This document shows positions 40,764-50,697 of a stretch of 64,000 bases of DNA, in pieces. Positions within the stretch are counted from its first letter, which is position 1. Each line of letters begins with the position of its first letter. The notes below the pieces were generated by a model. It did not search any database. It was not told the origin of the DNA and was given only the letters and a program-made list of their open reading frames with translations. A program made the translations under genes and the position numbers. The DNA lies in NCBI RefSeq assembly GCF_003013715.1, contig NC_072814.1:124001-188000 (forward strand), read 5' to 3'. Source of the stretch: Candidozyma auris. Taxonomy: Eukaryota; Ascomycota; Pichiomycetes; Serinales; Metschnikowiaceae.

Positions 40764-41426
40764 ATGCTAAAACTCACTTCGAAAAATTATCCCCCTTCCT
40801 CAGTCTCCTCTCTTCTTCTTGAAACGTATAGAGATGTCTACAAAGGTAACCTCAATGACGTGGAGAATTTTATTTCACGGGCACAGAGTATGGCTGAAAA
40901 AAGTGTTTGTGTGGAACAAACGAGTTTCAGATTCTTTCTTGAGTCTGCTCATCTTAGTTTCACCTCTCATGCAGCATCGGAGTGTAGACTCAACAGAAAC
41001 GACTACTACCAAACAGTTACCACACCGTTTCCTTTCTTCCACAGTTCTTTGTACGACAGTGGTGATCAAATTGTGGCTGATCTCCGGGACAAAATTAAAG
41101 AGCTGCTCACGGAGATACAGCTGGACGTTAAGTTTTCGGATTTTTCCAACTTAAACTACGACCTCCAATGCTATGGGGACCACTATGAATTGGTTCAAGT
41201 GACATATGAGCAGACGATAGTAGTGGCCAGAGTGATGCTACACGTAAGGGTGCCCTCTGAATGTTCATTCTCGAGTTTTGATCCTCGTTACGATGAGCTC
41301 TTCACCACGCAGATGGAAATAGAGGTTCCAGTCAATGGGTTATTTGTATGTACCAAGGGAAGGACAAAGCACTGCTCCAACCTGAAAGCGGTCGTCAGTG
41401 CGCCAAAATTCAGAAGCCCGCTCTGA
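40764..41426 (+). CDS. Unrecognised protein
   Basis: 220 residues from the ATG at 40764, or 239 from the in-frame ATG at 40707, which would add a hydrophobic MLIWFNFVSFLAAAPTGRA. I recognise no family. It is mixed helix/strand with several aromatic and Cys residues; VQVTYEQTIVVARVMLHVRV looks like a beta strand pair near the C-terminus. The frame continues open upstream to 40503 without an ATG. It is divergent from MSH6 and convergent with the next gene, one base separating the stop codons. Confidence 0.6.
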   Translation: MLKLTSKNYPPSSVSSLLLETYRDVYKGNLNDVENFISRAQSMAEKSVCVEQTSFRFFLESAHLSFTSHAASECRLNRNDYYQTVTTPFPFFHSSLYDSGDQIVADLRDKIKELLTEIQLDVKFSDFSNLNYDLQCYGDHYELVQVTYEQTIVVARVMLHVRVPSECSFSSFDPRYDELFTTQMEIEVPVNGLFVCTKGRTKHCSNLKAVVSAPKFRSPL

Positions 41427-41427
41427 T

Positions 41428-42726
41428 TTACATGACAATTTCGTACTTGGTGTCGCTCTTCAATTCCTTGTGAGGAAGAACCACCGAATTATACACGAAC
41501 ACTTGGTTGCTGACCTGAACATCCTTGCACAAGACAACAAGATTGCCCAAAAACTTGGAATCGTTCTCAGCACTGGCCTGGTTGATCGGAGCACTTAATG
41601 TGCCCTCGACACGACACCACTTCCCAACTTTGACTCCCAGCGAGATGATGGCGTTGGTGATGATTGTGTGTGCCCCAATGGTGACATTATCGCAGATAAT
41701 ACAGTTCTTGAGTCGAGTTCCCTCGCCAAGCGTCACATTAGCTCCAATTGTAACATTGGGTCCGATTTTACACTCATTGCAACCCAACTTGCTTAAAATC
41801 TTCGTTGGAGGCGTGATGCAGCCACTCAACTGGCCAGGATCCTGCTTTAGGAAAAATTCATTCGCAGCCAAAGCGATACGTGGTGTAGACAATTGGTACC
41901 ACAGCTTGTTGAAGCCAAAATTGCGGAAGTTGCTTTTCTCCATGCTGGGCGAGCCCTTGAACACGTCCAACTCTAACGATAAGATGTCAGGGTTGTAGGG
42001 CTCTTCCAAGTCGTTTGCGCTGGCCTTGAACTCCAGAGACTTCACCTTCTTAATATTAGCTTCTTCCAACTGCTTAAAGATTGACGAACCAAATACGTAA
42101 ATGCCTCCGTTGATAGAGGTCTGATAGTTGGTGTCACTAAATTTGGCAAAACTATCCGACTCTGGTTTCTCCACGTAGTGGACTACATCATGTGTCTCGC
42201 GGTTGGAGAAAACAGTACCATACCTACGGAGCACCTGTTCCTTATCCAAACCCTGAAATACCTGCTCCTTGAGCAACACCAACGGATCCACGCCCATGAT
42301 GGCTATATCGGCTTTACTGCCTTTCTGAAACTCCACCATCTCCTTAAACGGATAATCGCACACAATGTCACCGTGAATGAACAAGATAGGGGATTCTGGA
42401 TTATTGCCTAGCACTTGGTCCTTGAAAAAGAAGATGCCTCCTCCGGTGCCCATGGGCGTGGGCTCAGTCAAGAGGGTCACCTTGAGTCCGGGAAACTCTT
42501 TTTTGCTTGCCTTGAGGTAATTGTCAAATTTTGAAGGATCTTTGAAGAAACTTATGAGAAAGACTTCTTCCAATTCATCACCTAAATCCTTGATGAGCTT
42601 ACAGAGTATGTGGCTGATGATGGGCTTCCCTGCAATTGGAAAAAGACATTTGATGTAGTCCATAGTCAATGGCCTGAACCTCGTGCCTGTGGTTTCCCCA
42701 CCTACCAAAATAACTGCTTTGGCCAT
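41428..42726 (-). CDS. GDP-mannose pyrophosphorylase alpha-like protein (Psa2/GMPPA)
   Basis: 432 residues. N-terminal nucleotidyltransferase fold with VILVGGETTGTRFRPLT (the GMPPA-type insertion in the GxGTRxRPLT loop), GTGGGIFFFKD, LFIHGDIVCDYPF and VHYVEKPES. The C-terminal left-handed beta-helix has hexapeptide-like repeats (IGPNVTIGANVTLGEGTRL, ICDNVTIGAHTIITNAIISL). The catalytic paralogue makes GDP-mannose for glycosylation and the cell wall; alpha-type proteins can be regulatory. S. cerevisiae has only the catalytic type, while Candida species have both. The ATG at 42726 begins the fold directly. Confidence 0.88.
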   Translation of the reverse strand: MAKAVILVGGETTGTRFRPLTMDYIKCLFPIAGKPIISHILCKLIKDLGDELEEVFLISFFKDPSKFDNYLKASKKEFPGLKVTLLTEPTPMGTGGGIFFFKDQVLGNNPESPILFIHGDIVCDYPFKEMVEFQKGSKADIAIMGVDPLVLLKEQVFQGLDKEQVLRRYGTVFSNRETHDVVHYVEKPESDSFAKFSDTNYQTSINGGIYVFGSSIFKQLEEANIKKVKSLEFKASANDLEEPYNPDILSLELDVFKGSPSMEKSNFRNFGFNKLWYQLSTPRIALAANEFFLKQDPGQLSGCITPPTKILSKLGCNECKIGPNVTIGANVTLGEGTRLKNCIICDNVTIGAHTIITNAIISLGVKVGKWCRVEGTLSAPINQASAENDSKFLGNLVVLCKDVQVSNQVFVYNSVVLPHKELKSDTKYEIVM

Positions 42727-43007
42727 GTTTGATAAAACAGATTGCAGAGTATATATTTGACGATGAAGGAGTACGCCAGGGCTCACCCGATATTTATAGT
42801 AGGCTGGGTGGGCCAGTTTGCAGCCCCTTGCGCAGGAGCAGTGCATCGAATCATTTTCTCTGGCCACTATGTGGGGAAACAGGCGCGCGAGAACTTGGTA
42901 CATTCGCTTTGAATATATTTGGTTGCAAATCGAGACCTGCTCAATGTTTGCTTGTAGTCTATAGATTTTATCATTAGTCATGCTTATTTTTTTTTTTGTT
43001 GTGATGA

Positions 43008-44666
43008 TTAGCTTAGCTGTGACCCGTTTTGGGTAGATGGTCGACGGCGAAAAACGGCTCCGCCAGTCTGCGTGGAACTGGCACTTACACTGCCACTATG
43101 CGCCTTTTCTTCCTCTGCTCTTCGCTCTAAATCCTTGGTAAGAAAATATTTGGTGATGTCTATCGCAGCAATCGAGTCCTCTCCACTGTCATGCTGGCCC
43201 GCCTGAATGTTTCTTCCGAGATACTTGAAGGCCAAGTTCTTGAGTGCGTAGCGGAACGTAGGGGACGTCTTGTTACGTGGGTAAAGAATAGCGGTGTCAA
43301 CGATCTTGTTGTGAATTAGACGCATGGCATTCATATCATTCTCGAGCCCATGCCCAACAAGAATTGTCTTAGAATCGATCACCTCTCCCAACAATGCAAT
43401 GGCGTCCTCGAATGTGACTGCGTCCGGCCTAATCTCCGCAACTCCTGACCAACGAGTGTTGAGATCAATGACGGTTCCTTTTGGCTTCACAAGTATATCA
43501 AATGCCTCTTCTCCTGTGAAGAAGTCAATTGCCGTTATTCGTAGAAGCTCAAAGCCGCGGTCTGTATAACCCATCTCACAATCGATGCCTACGGCCTCCA
43601 AGCTACCTTTTTTCGTTCCCCATACGTCTTTTGTCTTGACAAACGGAAGCGCCTTGTGCATTTCCTCTGGACCATCCCAGTAAAAGACATGACGATTCCA
43701 TTTTCCGCATGACTCTGTGTCTGTTGCACCAAGTGCGCCGCCACAACACAGGTATATTCTTTCGTTGTGATCGTTCTTGATGGGCTTTCCCAAATGATAC
43801 CGACAGTCGACTATCTTGAGTACTTCATCGAGCTTAAACGCCTGCTTGCAGCGCTGACACACTCTGTCCTGTTTGAAGTCCTCGATGTTTTTGGGAATAC
43901 TCATGATGAACCCGTACTTCTCGAGCGTTTCACAGCCGATGACATTTCGCCTTAACTCGCCTAGAAGCTCGGCCTTACTAAAGCCCACCTCCTTCGCAGG
44001 CTTCACCTTCTCCGGATGGCTGATCTCATATATCTTCTTCTTTATAGCGTGAGTGTAGGAAGCCTTTCCTGGATTGTTGCATGCGATTTTGAACTCCTCA
44101 TCAATGCAGAATGCCTTCGGCGTTTCAATGTGACGCTGATTGGTCATAACCGCCTTTACCATGAGCTCAATGAACTTCTTTCTTTGAGGAAGCGTTTCAG
44201 GAGCCGGATTGACCGTTCGAGGCATGATATAACGTGGATCCGTCGTAGCTTTATCTTTCTCACCCAAGAAGCTTTTCACCTTACGCCGGTATTCGTCGGC
44301 ACTCTTACTCAGGGTTGCAAGGCCATATTCTTTGTCGACTGCCGTTCGATTCGGTGTCTCGCTTAGCTTATGCTTTACAAGGTACTCGGCTATCTTTTTG
44401 GCAGTTTCTAGCCGTTCAGCTCGTGGTATCGTTACACCAGTTGTCAATGCTCGCGTGATTATGAAAGATAGATCCTGTTTCTTCTCAACTTCTTCTGGAT
44501 TGGGCGCTTCCGTTTTTGCTCTTTTAACGGGTATCTCAGTCTCTTGTGACTCCCCTTTCCTCTTCACTTCATGCTTGAAGATGCAATTTACTACCGTACA
44601 GACGCCATACCGCTCTAGATCAGGACACTCGATTGTTTCAAATTCATTTGGCTGATATCGAAACAT
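43008..44666 (-). CDS. REX3: RNA exonuclease Rex3
   Basis: 552 residues. A 3'-5' exonuclease family member involved in yeast in RNase MRP RNA and related RNA trimming. The N-terminus has a CCCH-like Cys cluster (CPDLERYGVCTVVNCIFKH), a feature of Rex3 proteins. A Cys-rich part follows (CQRCKQAFKLDEVL, LCCGGALGA). The DEDDh nuclease domain begins with GIDCEMG at about 362, followed by LVGHGLENDMNAM, DTAILYP and HDSGEDSIAAID. The ATG at 44666 is the first in frame. The C-terminus is a Ser/Arg-rich tail. Confidence 0.85.
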   Translation of the reverse strand: MFRYQPNEFETIECPDLERYGVCTVVNCIFKHEVKRKGESQETEIPVKRAKTEAPNPEEVEKKQDLSFIITRALTTGVTIPRAERLETAKKIAEYLVKHKLSETPNRTAVDKEYGLATLSKSADEYRRKVKSFLGEKDKATTDPRYIMPRTVNPAPETLPQRKKFIELMVKAVMTNQRHIETPKAFCIDEEFKIACNNPGKASYTHAIKKKIYEISHPEKVKPAKEVGFSKAELLGELRRNVIGCETLEKYGFIMSIPKNIEDFKQDRVCQRCKQAFKLDEVLKIVDCRYHLGKPIKNDHNERIYLCCGGALGATDTESCGKWNRHVFYWDGPEEMHKALPFVKTKDVWGTKKGSLEAVGIDCEMGYTDRGFELLRITAIDFFTGEEAFDILVKPKGTVIDLNTRWSGVAEIRPDAVTFEDAIALLGEVIDSKTILVGHGLENDMNAMRLIHNKIVDTAILYPRNKTSPTFRYALKNLAFKYLGRNIQAGQHDSGEDSIAAIDITKYFLTKDLERRAEEEKAHSGSVSASSTQTGGAVFRRRPSTQNGSQLS

Positions 44667-45293
44667 AAAGACGATATTCTCTAGCAAATTAGTGTGTAGC
44701 TCTCTTCCATAATATTGGCTATAAATGCAACCCCAAGATATGCAGCGATCAAAAGGTTACCCGGTATTGTTTCTTGATCCTGCACGCGAGCGCGATGCCA
44801 GGGTATAAATTCGATGCTCTTCTCGAGCGTTTGGGAGTTTTTTTTTCTTTTCTCTGTCGACGTACTTCATAGGATCATTTCTATAGGTCACGTCCCACAA
44901 TGACTCTTCTAAAGAGCCACTGAATCCAACTTGGTTGATGAGATAGATACCCTCGCGCCCTCAAAGTGAGAACACATTTAGCTTGTCCACGATCCCTTGC
45001 GGTCTGGTCATCTACAATTTGTTTGCCTTTCACCAGTCACTTTCGACCCAGTCGTGGTGCTGAAAGGAGCGATGATCTTGACCCTTCGTCACACGCTTCT
45101 TCGGAAGACGTGACCTTGGGTGGGTGCGAGTGGCAGTCTGACAAGTTACCTGCTAGCTGAACATAGTTCGTTAGTTTGTGACTATAGTCTACCTTATGTT
45201 GTGATGTCGGCGTCGTGTAGTTTATGAAATTCCAAATTTTCTTTGGTATTTATTTGAAACTCTATCAACTATTTTCGAATGACGTAGGGCAGC
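44667..45293. other. Intergenic, 627 bp
   Basis: REX3 promoter and AKR1 3' flank. No gene or RNA recognised; the longest ORF is about 60 codons and featureless. Confidence 0.5.
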
Positions 45294-47558
45294 TCAAACA
45301 TGCTCTGCTCCGGCGTTTGGATACTCATACAACTTGTAGTAATCCACAACTTGACCATTAAGGTTGTTTTCACCTTCGATGGGCAAGTAGAATAGGTTCC
45401 TCCAAGTGACTTCGCCAAGGAACCAAAAATCTAACCAGTTTTGCTTCCATCCGAAATCTGTTGGAATGTGCAAATTTTCGAGTGGACTGGGTTCTTGCAG
45501 GTGATGTGTTTTTTGAAGGGCTGAGGCAACCGCTAACTTTACTGTAAGCTTGAATTGATCTAAGCCAAGAAGTTTAGCACATGTTCCCAAACCATGGCCA
45601 TGACCTCTTCTATTAGGGGAAGGCGCTGGTGCTGGAGGAGCAGTCAGACCAGTGAAATCTAGAGGGACTGTTGAATGGTTGTACATTGGGTTGCTTACCC
45701 GATTGTTCAAGTTACTGAACTCCCAGGTTGTCAACCCTTTGAGCACTTGGAATGTTTGTACAACGCACAAAAAGCCGAGCCAAACTAAATTGAAAAGACA
45801 CCAGATATTGAGATTGAAGATGAATGGACTGTAGTAGAAGCCCTTGCACAAGTGTTCATTCAATACATGACATTTCTCGTCGATATCAGAATCGTAACCC
45901 AGCACATGGCTTACTTTATCGAAGTACTTCAAAGAAACAAAGAAGAACAGGATGATAGCCACTGCAAGTGAATAAGCGAAAGTAAGAAAAAGCTTGTGGT
46001 TTCTCACTCCGATATCATTATAGACCCACGGGCAGTAGTGGTCAAACCGAGCGATTAGTCTGTTGCTGAACCTGGAGAACTTTGACCTCAATGGTTTGCG
46101 AATAAAGCTGTTGACGCAGAAGTGTTCCGTATCAAATCTCCCCAAGGCTATAAGATCTTTCACCTCATTGAGAACAGCCTCTGGGTCTGAATGAGTAGGA
46201 ACAAGACCTGGATTGATGAACATTGCTTTGAAGAAAGTATAGGAGAATAATGCAGCCGATGAGCCAACGATCAAATTGGTAAAGAAGCGTTTGATAAACA
46301 CGGCGGGGAGCATGACAAAAATCCAGACAACAATACACCAAAAAGCTGTTCCTGAAAAGACACCCGCAAGAAACGGACTTTTGAGTAAGCTTGTGTCTTT
46401 TGGCAGATAAATGGGTACAAGAAACTTCTTGGTGGCAAGAGCTGCAGCCACGCAAAGTAGCGCAGAGAAGAATATCTCTGGTATAGCAAGACCGTTGCTG
46501 AAATTACACACCAGGAGAACTATGGGAATCAAGACATAAGGCACAAGGAAAGTTACAACTTTGGCGTTCTTAGCCTCGAGAAAATGAGTACGTGGGATCC
46601 AGTTGTTCTTCGGATCCCTATCTGCTTCTGCCAACACCTGTAGCCACAATTTTTCGCAATTCATATCTTGACTGACGCCAAATGAGTCTTTGCCTTTATC
46701 ATTCTTGTGATGTATATCTGAACCAGCTTCTAAGAGAGCAGCGAGAACTGATTTGTAGCCTCTGATGAAGGCCCAGTGCAACGGGGTCATTTGGGTCTGG
46801 TCAGTCTTTGTAACATCAGCGCCATACTTCAACAATGCGTTCACCGTGAGTATGTCACCTTGGTACGCTGCCCAATGTAATGGTGTACATTGTATGGAGT
46901 CAGGCTCATCAATGTAGATCTCCCTGGACTTGTTGTTTGGGCTCACAACACAGCTCAAGAGAATGTAGATGCACAAGGTAATGTTTGAGCTGTGCACTGC
47001 CAAATGTAAAGCGTTGTACATTTGCGAGTCCTTAATCGTAGGGTCAGCGTCAGTATGGCTGAGGAAGTAGTCCACCACATACACAAGCCCTGTTCTACAC
47101 GCCCAGTGCAAGGGAGTAGCTTTCAAATTCCCGCCAATTGCGTTTGGGTCACCTCTTGAGTACTCATTTTCCATGAGGTATTTCACCACGCTCAACCTGT
47201 TATTGATGGCTGCCCAGTGCAAACCTGTGACACCCTCACTGAAGGTGTCTGAGGCGGATACCTGACGCGAGGATATAAGATCCTTGACGGTATCGAGATC
47301 ACCCACCTGGCATGCAGACATGAACTTGGCCAATGTAGGGTTCGAATCTTCCTCACGGGGCTCTTTTGGCTGGTTTGGTGCTGCTTCTTCAACATGCACT
47401 GTTCTCAGATCAGTAGTTTCTCCATTAGGAACCAGCAGCGCATCATCGTCCACTTGAAAAGTAGACAATTCCGCATTTTCCCCTTTATTCGGGTTGTGGG
47501 TATCCACTAGAGGAATCAGGGCCATCCCATCGTCGTCAGTAGCTTTCAAGTCGGACAT
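45294..47558 (-). CDS. AKR1: Palmitoyltransferase Akr1
   Basis: 754 residues. Golgi S-acyltransferase (yeast substrates include the Yck kinases). About six ankyrin repeats at residues 70-300 (SEGVTGLHWAAINNRLSVVK, ATPLHWACRTGLVYVVDYF, CTPLHWAAYQGDILTVNALL, MTPLHWAFIRGYKSVLAALL) are followed by four hydrophobic segments and then the catalytic Cys-rich domain. The active motif is DHYC at 506-509, the Akr form of DHHC. Two more membrane spans follow. The ATG at 47558 gives the acidic N-terminus. A TGGCTGCGAAA word lies 274 bp upstream. Confidence 0.96.
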   Translation of the reverse strand: MSDLKATDDDGMALIPLVDTHNPNKGENAELSTFQVDDDALLVPNGETTDLRTVHVEEAAPNQPKEPREEDSNPTLAKFMSACQVGDLDTVKDLISSRQVSASDTFSEGVTGLHWAAINNRLSVVKYLMENEYSRGDPNAIGGNLKATPLHWACRTGLVYVVDYFLSHTDADPTIKDSQMYNALHLAVHSSNITLCIYILLSCVVSPNNKSREIYIDEPDSIQCTPLHWAAYQGDILTVNALLKYGADVTKTDQTQMTPLHWAFIRGYKSVLAALLEAGSDIHHKNDKGKDSFGVSQDMNCEKLWLQVLAEADRDPKNNWIPRTHFLEAKNAKVVTFLVPYVLIPIVLLVCNFSNGLAIPEIFFSALLCVAAALATKKFLVPIYLPKDTSLLKSPFLAGVFSGTAFWCIVVWIFVMLPAVFIKRFFTNLIVGSSAALFSYTFFKAMFINPGLVPTHSDPEAVLNEVKDLIALGRFDTEHFCVNSFIRKPLRSKFSRFSNRLIARFDHYCPWVYNDIGVRNHKLFLTFAYSLAVAIILFFFVSLKYFDKVSHVLGYDSDIDEKCHVLNEHLCKGFYYSPFIFNLNIWCLFNLVWLGFLCVVQTFQVLKGLTTWEFSNLNNRVSNPMYNHSTVPLDFTGLTAPPAPAPSPNRRGHGHGLGTCAKLLGLDQFKLTVKLAVASALQKTHHLQEPSPLENLHIPTDFGWKQNWLDFWFLGEVTWRNLFYLPIEGENNLNGQVVDYYKLYEYPNAGAEHV

Positions 47559-48073
47559 GTAGCTAAGATGGAAATTATGGGAGGTGCTCGCTAATATGCT
47601 TTTCGGTTTCCTTCGCGACTGGTGTCTCACAGCCTCATATAAGGAAGGGTAGAATGATTAGGCAAAGAGGTGGCAGCCAAGGCTAATTCTTTGTAGGATG
47701 CCGTGACAGCCTCTTCTGTGAATAAAGGAAGTTACCTCATATTTTTATTTTATTTTGCGGTAATATTTCTATTTATGAGCGTCAGATGTAATTTTGCAAC
47801 CATTTAATCATGTCACACATATATTGCGAAATGGCTGCGAAAGTCAGGAATTACTTCGAGGGAGTCATGACTTGCACAATCATCGAGGCTAAACTTTGAT
47901 TAGTAGGAATTCAATTGAAATTTACAGCGTTTATTTGTTCTAATAGCTGAACAACTTTCATGTACTTGTATGTCTAGGTTACATCATTATTAAAGAATCC
48001 AAGGAATTACAGTTATTCCTTGTGATGGCACCGGACCCGAGAGCATGTAGCATTATCGTGGTCACATTCATGC
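47559..48073. other. Intergenic, 515 bp
   Basis: AKR1 promoter side and the 3' flank of the DUF4112 gene. AT-rich with one TGGCTGCGAAA word at 47832. No gene seen. Confidence 0.5.
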
Positions 48074-48910
48074 TCACGACTTGCGTTTTTGCTTTGTGGC
48101 CCGAAGACTTCTGACGCTTTTGGCATCGTCATCGGTGAAGCTATCCAAAGTGGCGGTAGCGGTAGCTTCCGAGCCCTGGATGGTTGGCTCGGCGGTGTTC
48201 GTCAGAGAAGCCTGCGACGAAGAGCCAGCTGAATGGAGATTTTGCTGCACGAGATGTTTCAAAGACTCACCAGCCTTAAGTGCAGATTCACCGGCCCTGA
48301 TGGCGCCGGGCTTAAGATTCTCGTCCACGAAGGGCTGCACTTTGTCGTTGATAAAGCCTGGACGCACCTCGTCCTCGGAGATCAAGCCCAAGTTCTTCTG
48401 CCCCACTCTTTCCAAGTGCTTTTCAAGCAACAAGAAGTTTCTCAGGTTGGCCTTGTAGCCGATTTCGATCAATTGACCCACAATGGGGATAAACGACAAG
48501 ACAAAGTCAATGGCAATGTTGAAGAAGAACAAAAGCTGAATATCCAAAGGTAAACCATCGTCCAAGGACCTCGCCTGCCAGTAAATCGAGAGCGACCAGT
48601 AGTTGGCGACAATTGCTCCAAACACAGGCACAACTCCCACAACGTTCGACCAGCCCAACTTGAACCCTAGCACGCTAAACCACATGTCGTACCGGTACGC
48701 TCTTTTCCTCACCGTCTGCAACACATTGATGTCGTTTTGCAGAAGACCCTTTGGAATCTGTCTCTTGACTCTCTTGTATGTGGTTTTGCCTGTCTTCTCA
48801 TTCGTGTTCACAGGGATTTCCTCATAGTATGGGTCCTCCACACCTAGTCTGTTAAGCTGGTTCTCCTTGAGAAACCTGTTGGCAATCCACTGCAAGATAT
48901 AAGTGTACAT
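48074..48910 (-). CDS. DUF4112 membrane protein
   Basis: 278 residues. A basic N-terminal part (YKRVKRQIPKGL) precedes the DUF4112 core at about 70-165: FSVLGFKLGWSNVVGVVPVF, GAIVANYWSLSIYWQA, LFFFNIAIDFVLSFIPIVGQ, then IGYKANLRNFLLLEKHL. Two or three hydrophobic segments suggest a membrane location. The C-terminal tail is disordered and ends KQKRKS. It is similar in type to S. cerevisiae YLR326W, whose role is unknown. The ATG is at 48910, and it is divergent from the next gene. Confidence 0.78.
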   Translation of the reverse strand: MYTYILQWIANRFLKENQLNRLGVEDPYYEEIPVNTNEKTGKTTYKRVKRQIPKGLLQNDINVLQTVRKRAYRYDMWFSVLGFKLGWSNVVGVVPVFGAIVANYWSLSIYWQARSLDDGLPLDIQLLFFFNIAIDFVLSFIPIVGQLIEIGYKANLRNFLLLEKHLERVGQKNLGLISEDEVRPGFINDKVQPFVDENLKPGAIRAGESALKAGESLKHLVQQNLHSAGSSSQASLTNTAEPTIQGSEATATATLDSFTDDDAKSVRSLRATKQKRKS

Positions 48911-49296
48911 AGAATAATTTTAAAGAGTAGAAAGACTGAACGTTGTTTATATCCTAGTTGTAGCAAAAATGTGAAAAGTGTGGCAAGCGATGCTCGTGTG
49001 TGTTCCTTGCTACTGGCGCTGGGCACCTTCTTTATGCGGCGCAGAAAGATACCCTAGACAGGTAGGACACTCACATAGGCCATACATGAGATTGCTTCTT
49101 TTTTTTTTCACCCTCGCCCGAATATCAGTTAATCATGTGCACGAGCTTGGTCCGAGTACCTGCAGCAAACCCATCCTGGGCCCATACCCGATGGCCGAGG
49201 ATGGGGTAAGCCCTTTATACATTTAGGACCATTTATTTCTTCTTTTTCTCCATTTAATTTCCCTTTTTTTATTTACTACTATCTAATCTTCCTGGG
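48911..49296. other. Intergenic: divergent promoter, 386 bp
   Basis: Contains T-runs (about 49098 and 49264) and nothing else that I can name. Confidence 0.45.
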
Positions 49297-50697
49297 ATGG
49301 TTGTACGTGCGGTTATTGGAACGGTAGTTAACCGTCTTCCTTATTCTGATCATCTCCCCCAGTTTGTGCAAAATGCCATCACCGAAGACACTTCTTCGTA
49401 CGAGCTGGCGGAGCTGGTTTCTCCCTTGGCCAACCTGTCTGAGTTAGAGGGCCCGCTTAGTCCACAGCAGAAGATCCACAATCGAATTCTCGAACGCAGG
49501 GAGCTGGCGGAAGCGGCCTCTTCTATGCCTAATGACGGGTTTCTGTTGAATCACACAGATGACCATGCCGATGATCGTAACGACGCCTTGACTGAGTCAG
49601 AGACGATCCAGGGAAGCAGTACGCCTGATACCACGAGACAGAGCATGGTGCAGAAGTACTTAGATGAGCAGAACGCTAAATTCGATAGCTTGATCAATAA
49701 GAATCTCAATGTGGTGTTACAGCAACAGAGCATGTATGAGGATGAAAGCTCGTGGCAACAGCTCATGATCGAGATGGCAATGGCGAGAGATAAAGATGAA
49801 ATCAGCATGAAGATGACCTCCTTGATGAGCAGAGCATCCAACTGGATTCAGTCGCACATTCCTGGTAGCATTGCCAGCCGACCTTCGAGCAGGGCCAACA
49901 GCAGACCCGTGTCTGGAGGAAATGTTACTGAGGCTGACACCAACGAGCCTACGGATGCAGTGGTGAGGGCTGATGATGCGACAATTGAGAACTTTTTGGA
50001 TTCGCTAGACTACCAAACGAAGGTTAGCCTCTTGAGACAGTTGAGAATCGATTTGGGCATCTCCGATCTGGACGACTTGTCAAGATTTTCCAAGGAGCTC
50101 TCTGCGTCTCATCTGGGTGCACCAACATTACTTATCGACAAAATTGAGACATTAATGATCATATATGTGCGTTTGTCATTCATCTGTCTCAAGTTCATGA
50201 TCCCCATGGCGACCCTCATGTACTACAAGTTCAAAAATAACGATGTGTTTTTCTTCAACAACAAGAATTTCAACAGGCTCCTCACATTTACGATTAAATT
50301 TATGGAGTCACTAGAAGCTAAGCTCAAAACTGAGACCCTCAATGCTTATCAGTACGGACAGGAGATTCAAAACGAGAACCCTCCAACGCCAATTGAAGGA
50401 CCCCAAAACAGACAGCTCGAAAACGTGGAAGCCGTGTCGACCATTGAAAAGGCATCAAATTCACCAAAACCTACGTGGTCAGAGTCACTAACCAAAATGG
50501 CCATCAATTATTGGTTGAAGTCCAGAAACGAAAAGGCAGATTACGCTAAAGATCCCCGGTATGCACAATACTTTTCGGGTAATAAAGACAATAGTGGTGT
50601 TGCAGAATGGGACGATAGAGATGATCTTAGTGCGGAGCAAAAAGAACAGCTATCTTTCATAGAAATAGCCCAGCAATTTGCAGACCAATTGAAGTGA
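49297..50697 (+). CDS. Unrecognised protein with one hydrophobic segment
   Basis: 466 residues. N-terminal amphipathic start (MVVRAVIGTVVNRLPYSDHL), a Ser/Asp/Asn-rich region to about 115, a helical section with possible coiled coil (about 115-180), a Ser/Arg-rich linker (SRPSSRANSRPVSGG), then a helical domain (ENFLDSLDYQTKVSLLRQLR) and one strongly hydrophobic segment at about 288-308 (IYVRLSFICLKFMIPMATLM). The C-terminus is polar. A tail-anchored or peripheral membrane protein is possible. I do not recognise the family. The ATG is at 49297. Confidence 0.7.
   Translation: MVVRAVIGTVVNRLPYSDHLPQFVQNAITEDTSSYELAELVSPLANLSELEGPLSPQQKIHNRILERRELAEAASSMPNDGFLLNHTDDHADDRNDALTESETIQGSSTPDTTRQSMVQKYLDEQNAKFDSLINKNLNVVLQQQSMYEDESSWQQLMIEMAMARDKDEISMKMTSLMSRASNWIQSHIPGSIASRPSSRANSRPVSGGNVTEADTNEPTDAVVRADDATIENFLDSLDYQTKVSLLRQLRIDLGISDLDDLSRFSKELSASHLGAPTLLIDKIETLMIIYVRLSFICLKFMIPMATLMYYKFKNNDVFFFNNKNFNRLLTFTIKFMESLEAKLKTETLNAYQYGQEIQNENPPTPIEGPQNRQLENVEAVSTIEKASNSPKPTWSESLTKMAINYWLKSRNEKADYAKDPRYAQYFSGNKDNSGVAEWDDRDDLSAEQKEQLSFIEIAQQFADQLK

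Noticed and set aside
44966..45160. 64-codon ORF between REX3 and AKR1
   Set aside because: Starts close to a short AT-poor patch, no recognisable motif, and typical of chance ORFs.
47336..47352. GGTTCGAATCTTCC, tRNA B-box-like
   Set aside because: It lies in the AKR1 coding region and has no A box or acceptor stem around it.
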